Below are positions 10,467 to 19,735 of a stretch of 64,000 bases of DNA, piece by piece. The position numbers and the translations under genes were made by a program. The notes beneath the pieces were generated by a model. It ran no database searches. It had not been told where the DNA came from and was given only the letters and a program-made list of their open reading frames with translations. Within the stretch, counting starts at the first letter, position 1. Each line of letters starts with the position of its first letter. Location: positions 8,251,599 through 8,315,598 of the forward strand of contig WNKI01000001.1 of NCBI GenBank assembly GCA_015350385.1, written 5' to 3'. The stretch is from Aculops lycopersici (taxonomy: Eukaryota; Arthropoda; Arachnida; Trombidiformes; Eriophyidae).

Positions 10467-13400
10467 ATGAAGCTACTAGCACTATGCGCGCTGCTAGCTA
10501 GTCTAGCGGCCACCATGGTCGAAGGACTACAACAGCAATACCCATGTCAAGCCGAGGGTTTCTTTGTCGACCCAAATGATTGTTCAAAATTCGTCAGATG
10601 CGTAGACACCTACCAATCGGGAAGATTTCAAGTGTACAACTTCGACTGTCCAGATGGTAAGTTAACTATTTTGCTTGTTTGCTGTGTATGATTATGCAAA
10701 CACATCACTCACGTACACATCTAAATATATATACTTGTGCTTCTAGTGGTTAGTGTGATTTCAGTTGACTAACTCAACTTAATGTTGAATATAATTATGA
10801 TTATTATTATCGATCCACTCGCTCAGGTTTGGAATTTGACGAGTCGATTAGTGTTTGTAACTGGCCAAGCTCAACGTCAGGCAGCAGCTGCCGTAGAACT
10901 GCACGGGTTGCAGCTTCCGGTTCGAACTCCGCAAGCAACTCGCTAGTCGATGGTGCAAGCGGCGACGTCTATGGCGAGGGCTCGAACCAAGTTGGGTCCA
11001 AGATTCGACCAGCGGGCCAGCAAATCAGTAGCTACCGACCACAGCCACCTGCCCTTCAGCCAGCAGTTTTGCGCCGAGCTCAAGCGGCCAAGTCGCAACA
11101 ACAATACTACGCTACTCAGCAGCAGTACCCTCAGCAGCAGCAGCAATACTATTCGCCCAAGCAACAACCACAGCAGCAGGCTCAAATGTCGCCGCTCCAG
11201 ATGCAATACCAGTACCAGTCGCAAATAGCACCCTTAGGTCCATCAGCTTTCGCCACCTCGCATGCCTATCGCCAACCGCAGCCACAACAGCAACAAGTGG
11301 CCCCTCTGCAAGCGCAGCAGCAGCAGCAGCCTCAACAAGCACCAGTCTCGAAGGTTGTAGCTCAGCAGCCGCAGTTCCAGTCGCCCGCTCAAATGGGCCG
11401 ATTAGCTGCTGGCAAGACACGTAAGCAACAAGTGCAACAACAACAGGTCAGACAGCCACAGATCCAACAGCAAGAGCAGGAGCCAATCCCTCAGCAGCAA
11501 CAGGAGGAGTCACCTCAACAACAACAGCAACAGGTGCAAGAGGAGGAGCCAGTTCAGGTGCAGCAGCAACAACAGCAGCAGGTACAACAGCAAGAAGAGG
11601 AGCCCGTGGCTCAAATCCAGCAGCAAGAACCAGAGCCTCAGCAACAGGAAGAGGTCCCAGCTCAACAGCAGGAAGAAGAGGCATCGACAACTACAACCAC
11701 AACTACTACCACAACGCAAAGACCGGTGGCCAAGGGTCGTCAAGCCGAGCAACAGCAGCAACCTGAGGAGGAGAAGGGCGCTAGGTCGCCCGCGCAAAGG
11801 TCGAGAGCTCAGCAGGCCAAAGGTGGCCAGACTCGCGAGGAGCCAGTGGAGCAGCAACGCCAGGCTCAAGTCCAAGAGGAAGAGCCGATACCTCAGCAAC
11901 AACAAGAAGAGGAGCCAGCCTCCACCACAACCGCTAGGCCAGCTCCAAAGGGCAGGCAACAAGCGGAGCCCGTCCAGCAGCAGGAGGAGAAAGGCGGCAG
12001 GTCGCCAGCTCAACGAGCTCGCGCTCAAACCAAGGCTCCTGTTGAGACCACCACTACTACCACTGAGGCTCCTGTTCAACAGGAGCGCCAGCTAGCTCAG
12101 CAACAACAAGAGGAGGAACCAATTCCGCAGCAACAGGAGCAACAGCAGGAAGAGGAACCATCGACGACGACAACTACCACCACCACAACTCAGAGGCCAG
12201 TGGTCAAGGGACGCCAGCAAGAGCAGCCAGCCGAGGAGAAGGGCGCTAGGTCACCGGCTCAGCAGGCTAGAGCGCAGACTAAGGGCAACAGCCAGCCAAG
12301 ACAGCAAGACCAACAACAACAGCAGCAGCAGCAAGAGGAGGAACCCCAACAGCAGGAGCAGGAACGACAGGCACCAGTCAAGGGTCGCCAACAGGAGCAA
12401 TCTCAGGAGCCGCAGCAGCAGCAGGAGAGGAAGCAATCGCCAGCTCAGAGGGCGAAGGGCCAGCAAGCTAAGGGTCAGGTTCGCGAGGAGCCAATTGAGC
12501 AGGAGCGCCAAGCGCAAGTTCAGGAGGAGGAACCATCGACAACTACCACAACCACGACAACAACTGAGCGTCCCGAACCTCAGGCTAAGGGAAGATTGGC
12601 GGCCGCTAGGGATCAAGCCAAAGGAAGGCAACAAGAGCAGCCTGCTGAGGAGAAGGGAGATAGGTCACCTGCACAGCGAGCAAGGGCTCAGCAGTCAAAG
12701 GGAGGCCAAACACGCGAAGAGCCAGTGGAGCAGCAACGCCAAGCTCAAGTTCAAGAGGAGGAGGAGCCATCTACAACTACCACCGCTAGGCCGGCGCCAA
12801 AAGGGCGCCAAGCGGCTGTTGCCGAAGAGCAACCACTTGGTGAGGAGAAGGGCAACAAGTCACCGGCTCAGCGAGCTCGCGCCCAGACCAAGGGACGCGA
12901 GCAACCTGTGGAACAAGAGCGCCAGGCTGCACCGCAACAGCAGCAGGAGGAGGAACCCTCGACCACAACTACTGCCCGTCCGGCCCCAAAGGGCCGCCTA
13001 GCGGCCGCTCAGGAGGAGAAAGGCGGCAAATCGCCAGCTCAAAGGTCCAGAGGTCAGGCCAAGGGCAAAGAGCAACCTGTTGAGCAGGAACGTCAAGCTG
13101 CCCCACAACAACAACAACAAGAGGAGGAGCCACAGCAGCAGCAGCAACAACAACAACAACAAGAGGAACAGGATGTGACTCAGGCACCGGAAACTCGCCA
13201 GAGAGCACCAGTCAAAGGACAACAAACTAAGGCGGCTGCACCAGCCCAAGAGCGAGCCCAAGCGAAGGGTGAGCCCCAAACACCAGCCAAGGGTCAGCAA
13301 CAACAGGTTGCCGGAACAAAGCAGCAACAGCAACAGCCAGCCAAGGGACAACAAAAGAGCGCTCAGCTGAGAGCCGAGGATAGCAACGCTAGGCCCACTT

Positions 13401-14296
13401 CTGCCGCCCCAGAGAGTGATGACGATGGATTTGAGCCAGGAAGGACAACCACCTCGCCAGCCGACCAGAGGGAGACCCGATCAACTCAGGCCTCAAATAG
13501 AGGGAGCCCAGACGTTAGTGAGGGAACCACCGATTCGGCTCTAGCCGCCAGAAGCGACACACCAACGACAGATGCGCCTTCAAGCTCAGCGGAGACGGAT
13601 GTTGCTTCGACCACAAGCGCCAGCACAACACCAGTCGAGGAAGCCGCGACTACCACCACCACAACAACCACCACGACCACCACCACCACCACCGAGGCTC
13701 CAAGTAGCACCACTAGTGCGGACATTCCATCCGACGCAAAGGTTTGCGAGAAGGAGGGTTTCTCGGCCGACGACTCGAATTGCTCAAGATTTAGGCGTTG
13801 TGCGCCGGACCAAGAGACAGGTAAACTTTTGGAGCGCACCTACGAGTGTTCCGATGGACTAGTCTTCGATCCAAAGACCAAAAGTTGTACTCTAGCCAAC
13901 CTATACGAGTGTCCAGCTAGCAGCGAGCCACGAAATGCCGAGGCCGAGAAGGCCGAAAAGCGTAAAGTTAAGAAGGTTGATATCAAGTTTTTCCTGGAGC
14001 AACAGGGAGTCTTGGCCTGTGACAAGGAGGGAACTCAACCATTCGAAATGGATTGCAAACACTTTTACAGTTGCGCTAGAGCCTCAGCTAATGAACCATT
14101 GAAGGGAGAGCTTCTACGTTGTCCAGAGCAACACCAATACGATGAAACTCTAGGCAAGTGCAGGGTTGTTAGCGCCGAGCAAGCGGCTCAATGCAAACGA
14201 ACAGCGCCAAATCCACTCTTGTTTGCTCCATCATCTTTGATTGCAACCGCAAAGGTAGCTGGAGCTCAGTTTATCCAATCAGTTGAGTCAATCTAA
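10467..14296 (+). CDS. Secreted chitin-binding protein with three CBM14 domains and a Gln/Thr-rich central region
   Basis: Two exons (10467-10656 and 10827-14296) give 1219 residues. Residues 1-20 are a clear signal peptide. A type-2 chitin-binding (CBM14/peritrophin-A) domain follows, with Cys at the YPCQAEGFF, DCSKFVRC, FDCPDG and SVCNW positions. It is split by the intron at codon 64. About 850 residues of polyGln, EEEP, polyThr and EEKG/SPAQRARAQ/KGR cassettes follow. Two more CBM14 domains close the protein (VCEKEGFSADDSNCSRF..., and a diverged ACDKEGTQPFEMDCKHF...). Such proteins bind chitin in cuticle, peritrophic matrix or eggshell. The Thr runs are potential O-glycosylation (mucin-like) sites, and the Gln/Lys richness could allow transglutaminase cross-linking; both are inference. 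AATAAA at 14522-14527 marks a likely 3' end. The domain call is secure, the tissue role unknown. Confidence 0.9.
10657..10826 (+). other. Intron of the chitin-binding gene (170 bp, phase 1)
   Basis: GTAAGT donor at 10657 and a CTCAG acceptor ending at 10826. Splicing joins g|gt into Gly and restores the first CBM14 domain (CPDG joined to LEFDES), which is the usual continuation in this family. Confidence 0.93.
11689..13135 (+). repeat. Degenerate tandem protein-coding cassettes within the chitin-binding gene
   Basis: About seven imperfect units of roughly 45-80 codons. Each is built from a STTTT-rich run, a RPxxKGR motif, an EEKGxxSPAQRARAQ block and a Gln/Glu tract. Units differ in length through Thr and Gln tract expansion or contraction. 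CAA and CAG are mixed in the Gln tracts, so this is not simple trinucleotide slippage alone. Copy number is likely to vary between individuals. Confidence 0.85.
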
Positions 14297-14933
14297 GATT
14301 AGATTTGTCAATATTACTATCACCAAGTTGATAGCTAAGATATGTATACGAGATAAATGCTAGAAGAACATTGTACAAGATTGTTCACATCACTTGAACA
14401 AACGGAGATTCACAATTGTTGTATAACAGCTGCCTAATTTACATAGGCGCAGACCTTATACACCTGCACCAGAGTTCACATGAGAAGTCCAAAAATATGA
14501 AGCTAAGCTCAAAATAAGATCAATAAATAAACACTATGAACAATAGAAAATTCACGGTGGTTTTGATAAACAACAAATGTTTCTGCTTTTTCTTTATTTT
14601 GGACACGTCAGTTACCTTCTTTTTGCATAGTTTCTTGTATAGTTTCTTCTTGTTTCAATGGGTTATAGGTTTGGACACATATGCAATATTGCTGGTGCAA
14701 ATCATGGCACAAAGAGAACTAGATATGGTTTCCGAGGTTCATCCCGCAGGGCGAGTAGTATCGTTGCACGGGCGAATGTGCGTTTTTGTTTAGGAAATGT
14801 GCTAACGAATAGCTTACCAGCCTATTTCCCTTCCTCTTCCTATGTTGAGTAGTGTATGTCTTCTGGGTAGGATTAGAAGTGGTAGTAATTTCTTCTGGTA
14901 TGGTAGTTATGAGATAAGTTTTAGTTGCAACCA
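14297..14933. other. Convergent 3' regions
   Basis: Non-coding. It carries + strand AATAAA signals at 14522-14527 and 14526-14531 for the chitin-binding gene and a minus-strand AATAAA at 14593-14598 for the KASH-like gene. No other feature seen. Confidence 0.6.
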
Positions 14934-15851
14934 TTATACAGGTGGTTGCGCGTGATAATACGACTTGTGCATATGGTGTGGCTCGTGATAGAGGGCATAA
15001 ATGAGTACTATCAGGGCAAACAGAAAGGATCCCAGCAATCGCCAGGTTTGGCATCTCTTCTTCAATGGTAAATTATGGTGGTATGGTGAAAATTTAGTTG
15101 CGTCAACTGAAAACATGGAAGATGGTGTTGTGAGCATAAGTAGGTTGCAATTGACATCTTGAGATCTTGCATTTGAGGTAACAATTGCTTTAGCTAGTTC
15201 AGGCTTCTCATATGGTTCGACAGATTGAGGTCTACTATGTAAAGGAACACAAGCCACCTCATCCTCCTTAGCGAGCCAAACATCATAGTTTTCTCCAAAT
15301 TCGGTGAGATTTTTAGTCACTTGCTCGTCGATTGAGTCTAAATCAATTTGAGATCCGTTTTCTTCATGGCAGCCAGTGAGACTTAGCGTATGCTGATAGT
15401 CCCATTCCAACCTATCGCTATAATTATTTGGATAACTTATGGGTCTCCGTCTTTGTGGTCTTGCTATACTTTTATTCGCTGGAGAGGGTGATGATTTGCC
15501 GATAATTGTTGAATTGTGTTTAGGACAACGTCTTGCTCGTTCTACTATAACCAATTGCTCGAGTGATTTGAGCCATAGTTTGTGCCATTTATCCTCCAGA
15601 TTAGATGATTTCCTGTAGTCGTCCTCTGAAGATTGTTTGTCCGCATTTAGGTAGCGTTTGACTTCACAGTTGAGCTTCTTGCCAAAATCTTCAACTTCAT
15701 TCTGGAGGTTTTGATGGTATAGTATCACATTTTTTCTTTCGCTAGTTTTTGGACAGCAATGACACGCTGAGTTCAGTTTCTTCTCAAATGAGTCCACCCA
15801 ATCGGAAAATTTCTCAAGGGCTTCCTCATAATTGGCTGACTCGTGATCCAT
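14934..15851 (-). CDS. Putative KASH-domain (klarsicht/nesprin-like) nuclear-envelope protein
   Basis: A 305-residue protein; the ATG at 15851 has A at -3. The first 110 residues are helical and charged with spaced Trp/Leu (SDWVDSFEKKLN, DKWHKLWLKSLEQL), resembling a spectrin-type or KASH-protein helical bundle. A low-complexity linker follows. Near the C-terminus is one membrane segment (LLGSFLFALIVLIYALY), then 18 residues ending HAQPPV. A tail-anchored membrane helix followed by a short lumenal peptide ending in a Pro-Pro-x motif is the signature of KASH peptides, which insert into SUN domains in the perinuclear space and anchor nuclei to the cytoskeleton. Known animal KASH proteins are usually much larger. 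Alternative: an unrelated tail-anchored protein. Confidence 0.5.
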   Translation of the reverse strand: MDHESANYEEALEKFSDWVDSFEKKLNSACHCCPKTSERKNVILYHQNLQNEVEDFGKKLNCEVKRYLNADKQSSEDDYRKSSNLEDKWHKLWLKSLEQLVIVERARRCPKHNSTIIGKSSPSPANKSIARPQRRRPISYPNNYSDRLEWDYQHTLSLTGCHEENGSQIDLDSIDEQVTKNLTEFGENYDVWLAKEDEVACVPLHSRPQSVEPYEKPELAKAIVTSNARSQDVNCNLLMLTTPSSMFSVDATKFSPYHHNLPLKKRCQTWRLLGSFLFALIVLIYALYHEPHHMHKSYYHAQPPV

Positions 15852-16224
15852 GATCAATAATGATAATGATAATAATAATAATAATTCACATTTGAATTAG
15901 CATGATAATAGGTCCAATCAATAAGCAAATATCGAGTCATTTTGCCGTGCCAAATACGTGTGCCATGGGCAGCGTCGTTGCGGCAAGGCTCAGATTATTT
16001 TTCATCCGGCTGTGCAGAGAAAATACGCATACAAATACACAGTAATATACCTTCGCAATGTACATTCGCAATGTTTATTGCACAAACTCATATAAAATTT
16101 CGCTAACCAGATTTGGCTATTTACAGTACACAAACTTGCTATTTGTAACCCATTTCTTATTTCAAAAATTGCCAAAGAACATACGTTTAATTAATTATCG
16201 TAAATATTTGATTACAAACCTGCA
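15852..16224. other. Divergent intergenic region, KASH-like / mini-CCDC6
   Basis: About 370 bp shared upstream region of two genes transcribed outward. It is AT-rich with an (ATA/ATG) run near 15860-15885. I see no clear TATA box. Confidence 0.5.
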
Positions 16225-16659
16225 ATGGCAGGAGTACTAGAACAACCCTGTGAGAAGGAGGACTGTCTATTGGCCAGAAAAGTCATGTTGGCCCAACAGA
16301 AGGCATTGGAAATCCAGATTGAGGCCCTGAAACAGAAAGTTGCCAATCTCACCGAGGAGAACAAAGAGCTTAGGAGGAATAGTGTATGTATACAACAGCA
16401 AGCGGAACAAGAGGAAGAATTCATATCCAACACACTACTGAAGAAAATCCAAAGGTTGAAGCAGGAGAAAGAATCGCTGGCGATCAACTATGAGCAAGAG
16501 GAAGAATTCCTCACTAATGATCTCTCCAAAAAACTACAAAAAGTGAAAGCAGAGAAAGTCGAGATGGAGAAATCTTTCGAAGCCGAGTCGGAGGCTTTGT
16601 GCAACAAACTTACGGCCAAAATAAGTAACTTAGAGAGACAATTGAAGGATGTTAAATAG
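16225..16659 (+). CDS. Short CCDC6-like coiled-coil protein
   Basis: A 144-residue protein, almost entirely coiled coil. From about residue 40 it follows the N-terminal part of animal CCDC6 closely: ENKELRRNSV, then QAEQEEEFISNTLLKKIQ, YEQEEEFLTNDLSKKLQ, then a degenerate third unit (EAESEALCNKLTAKI). The repeating EEEF(I/L)xNxLxKK unit is diagnostic of the family. CCDC6 in mammals is about 470 residues with three to four further repeats and a Pro-rich, 14-3-3-binding tail; none of this follows here. An in-frame stop at 16657-16659 and an AATAAA at 16730-16735 show that the short form is the real end. It could be a shortened orthologue or a retrocopy fragment under selection. The reading frame is intact, so I do not call it a pseudogene. 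Confidence 0.75.
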   Translation: MAGVLEQPCEKEDCLLARKVMLAQQKALEIQIEALKQKVANLTEENKELRRNSVCIQQQAEQEEEFISNTLLKKIQRLKQEKESLAINYEQEEEFLTNDLSKKLQKVKAEKVEMEKSFEAESEALCNKLTAKISNLERQLKDVK

Positions 16660-16757
16660 TATCAAGTAAGGAGTCATTGCGAGTTTGTAAAGATTTGAAA
16701 AGCATGTAGTAGGACGACAGGTACGAATTAATAAATATTTACAAAATTATACATATT

Positions 16758-16763
16758 TTTATT
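16758..16763 (-). terminator. Minus-strand AATAAA downstream of histone H4
   Basis: It lies about 140 nt past the H4 stop, beyond the histone stem-loop, and only some 25 nt from the opposing CCDC6-like poly(A) signal. It could serve as a back-up polyadenylation site. Confidence 0.4.
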
Positions 16764-16817
16764 GTGATTGAGGTTCATAACATGTAGCTCTTAAATTCTG
16801 AAAGATTTATAATAGTT

Positions 16818-16833
16818 GGCCCTGACAAGGACC
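16818..16833 (-). terminator. Histone mRNA 3' stem-loop
   Basis: On the minus strand the sequence is GGTCCT-TGTC-AGGGCC, a 6-bp stem with a 4-nt loop, preceded by ACAAA and followed by AAC. It matches the GGYYCT/loop/AGRRCC stem of replication-dependent histone mRNAs and sits 70-85 nt after the H4 stop. The second loop base (G) is off consensus. It is the SLBP-binding element that directs non-polyadenylated 3' processing. Confidence 0.85.
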
Positions 16834-16902
16834 TTTGTTGTTATGGATTACATAGCGATAGGCGCCGAGTTGACGAGATGCTTTGAGTTTCTTATGAGTT
16901 GT

Positions 16903-17226
<324 letters not shown>

Positions 17227-17695
17227 TTTGTTAGTTTATGTTTGGTGGTTTCTTGGTGCTGAAATAGCGAGATGTTGATTAGAATAAATCTTTTTGTGTC
17301 TGTGGGCTGCAAATGGACTGTGCGCAGTTTATATACAAACACCGAAGGACGACAAGAGGACTCATTGCGCGCTGAGTCCTCTCGTCGTCTTTTATCGATT
17401 CTGAGCGTTCCTTGTTGGACACACGCGCGCTCTTTGTGTGTAAGGTGATTCGCCTGCAGTGAACAGAGTTCGTTTTCCGATACGCATGTGCAGTAAAGTA
17501 CGACCAGAAGACTCTGAGTTCTCTGGCCGTCCTTTGGCGCGCGTCGAAATGGACAAAAAGCTCAACTAGTGGCAAATGTGGCGCGTATCTCGCCCATTGT
17601 TATTGTTACTTATTACATCATTATAACTATTACTATTGCCATACACTATTCACATTCTCTCTAACCGAGAGACCCACTCAATTATTCAAGTCAAC
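17227..17695. other. Divergent promoter region, histone H4 / ALDH16-like gene
   Basis: 469 bp between two outward-facing genes. It contains the H4 TATA box at 17328-17335. No TATA box is evident for the ALDH-like gene, suggesting a different promoter type on each side. Confidence 0.55.
17328..17335 (-). promoter_or_regulatory. TATA box of histone H4
   Basis: TATATAAA on the minus strand, about 102-109 bp upstream of the H4 ATG, consistent with a start site roughly 70-80 bp before the ATG. Confidence 0.7.
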
Positions 17696-19606
17696 ATGTC
17701 GGACACTGATATGCACGATGGCATGCGCGAGGCCCTAAACAGCATCAAGTCTTGGCTGGCTAGCCGGCCTAGTCCAGCGACAGAAGACAAGGCAATAATA
17801 AGTGCACCGGACGGTCTGAGATCCATAGGTTTCGCTGATCTTATCTTGGCCAAAGCCGGACCCGAGAATCAGGAATCGGTCATAAGTTGTTATGACTATG
17901 GGACTCAGAAGCTCAAAAATTGGGTCGAAACTAGTCACCTACTAGCGTGGACAAGTGAACTTGTTACAAATATGACCAACAATAAGATGAGCTTGGCCAC
18001 TTTGGATTTGCTCAGAGGCGCGAAGGAATTCCCGATTAGTCTAGCTAAGCACCATGTTGATGAATGTATTGCCATAATACAAAGCGCGCAAAACTTTGAG
18101 CTCGGGTTGGACATTGAACACCCGGAGACCAAGGGTCAGAACTATGCTGTCACCAACATAATGATCGATGACACAGTCGCAATCCATGACCTTGTGCTTC
18201 AAGTATTTACCAATCTATACGCTCACTGTGCCGTCCGTTTAATTATCAAATCAAACTTGTATTACTCTTCAGCCATGGCAACATACCTCGTCGATCTCAT
18301 GCATCAATCAGGTGCCACTGGTTCAGAGATAGATTGTGTTGCTTTTGACAGACGAGAGAGCGTTGGAAGTGAGAAATTCAGCAAATGTATATCCAACAAA
18401 AACTCCAAGCTTTCAACTGTTTCGATCGTCTTCAAGCATACAGATACCTTTGCCGCTGCCCAAGGCATCATCGAGTCATACTTCAGGGAGTTGTATCCAA
18501 ATACAATCGTTCTAGTCGAAGAGGCTGCTTACGAGCGCTTTGTAAAGGATTGGCAGCGATACTACTCTAATGCTCTACAGATAGGCCCTCGTGTAGATGG
18601 TCGAACAATTGTCGTGGACTCATTTAACAGCAAAGTCCAGATCGATCTGGAAGCTATAGACATCAAGGCTTCACATAAGATGCCTGGCCATGTGGTTAAT
18701 GTTCTGAGATTTAGAACTCTAACTGAACTTTTAACTCTATTGAGCAACCTCAGAAAGATTCCGTTTATCTCTGTGTGGAACGATGACATTCTCCTCACTC
18801 GTGAGTTTTGCTTACGGTTGAACCAGTGCAACGAATTTTGGGTCAACCACCTGCCCAAGAGTTTGGCACAGCGTCGATATTGTGAGGAGATGTTACATCT
18901 CTATTACGATAGTTTCTGCAATGAGATGACTGGCATCTACAATTCAATAGTGAGCCAATTTGGTGATGATGTGGAGCAACTCAAGAAAGTTTATGCAACA
19001 TTTATGAAGAAAGATGCCTTCACTCGAAGCTCCTTATTGTTGAAGACATACACTTCAATGATCTCCAAGAACAAGTCTTTAAAAAACGGTATTAGTGTTA
19101 ATGGCGCCATATCGCGCCTCAAAAGATTCCAACAAAACCTGGTTCAACAAACCAAGATCGCATACCATGGTAATTCATTCATAGAGACGATGCTAAAACC
19201 AGTAGGTATGGCGATGTACTACATCCGAGAGGAGAATGTGATAAAATCAAAACCTTTGATGCTTGAGCTGATATTCAAGAACCTGTTGCTCGGGAATGCA
19301 GTTTTGTTTGTCTGTCCTCCATCAACTTTAGGCGCCAGGTTCTCTTTTGAGAATGATCATGTGATTCCGTTCAAGATGCTCAATGAAGTTCTACCGGATA
19401 TGTCGAGACTTTCACTCGAGGATTTTGAGGTTGGTGCCACCTCCAAGCTAGTCAAGCAATGCCCGAAGGGCGTTCACGCAATCGAGATAGTTCCTGACAT
19501 GTCTCATGAAACCCTCGAGGCCATTACAGTCGCCTTTGGAAGTCGTCCCAAATCTATTTGGTATCCAGATGTTGAGCAGATTAACTACTGGTCAAACGAA
19601 AGTTAA
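17696..19606 (+). CDS. Divergent aldehyde-dehydrogenase-superfamily protein, ALDH16A1-like, probable pseudoenzyme
   Basis: A 636-residue protein from the ATG at 17696 (MSDTDMHDG...). Two weak ALDH-like halves are visible. The first has SLATLDLLRGAKEF (ALDH ATLE-type block), a cofactor-domain-like stretch and TDTFAAAQGIIESYF...VEEAAYERFVKDW, which corresponds to the FFNQGQxCxAG...YDxFVE region. The second starts near residue 500 with LKPVGMAMYYI...PLMLELIFKNLLLGNAVLFVCP, the EPVGV...NFP...AGNTVVLKP block, then MLNEVLPD. The catalytic Cys (GQxC), the Glu of the ELGGK block and NAD-binding Lys are not recognisable. Two ALDH units in one chain with a degenerate active site is the architecture of ALDH16A1, a scaffold rather than an enzyme in mammals. 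Similarity is low and was judged by eye. Confidence 0.5.
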   Translation: MSDTDMHDGMREALNSIKSWLASRPSPATEDKAIISAPDGLRSIGFADLILAKAGPENQESVISCYDYGTQKLKNWVETSHLLAWTSELVTNMTNNKMSLATLDLLRGAKEFPISLAKHHVDECIAIIQSAQNFELGLDIEHPETKGQNYAVTNIMIDDTVAIHDLVLQVFTNLYAHCAVRLIIKSNLYYSSAMATYLVDLMHQSGATGSEIDCVAFDRRESVGSEKFSKCISNKNSKLSTVSIVFKHTDTFAAAQGIIESYFRELYPNTIVLVEEAAYERFVKDWQRYYSNALQIGPRVDGRTIVVDSFNSKVQIDLEAIDIKASHKMPGHVVNVLRFRTLTELLTLLSNLRKIPFISVWNDDILLTREFCLRLNQCNEFWVNHLPKSLAQRRYCEEMLHLYYDSFCNEMTGIYNSIVSQFGDDVEQLKKVYATFMKKDAFTRSSLLLKTYTSMISKNKSLKNGISVNGAISRLKRFQQNLVQQTKIAYHGNSFIETMLKPVGMAMYYIREENVIKSKPLMLELIFKNLLLGNAVLFVCPPSTLGARFSFENDHVIPFKMLNEVLPDMSRLSLEDFEVGATSKLVKQCPKGVHAIEIVPDMSHETLEAITVAFGSRPKSIWYPDVEQINYWSNES

Positions 19607-19735
19607 TTCATGCAATAGCTCAAAATCGATCAAGGCAAACTCGTAAATATGTTATATATAAAGTATTTTATGTGATTTTGTTACGGGAACAGTTTATTAA
19701 GAATTAAATCAATCTCTATTTCATAACATAATTAA

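Noticed and set aside
11112..13354. Long minus-strand Leu-rich frames opposite the chitin-binding gene
   Set aside because: They are reverse translations of CAG/CAA-rich coding sequence, not independent genes.
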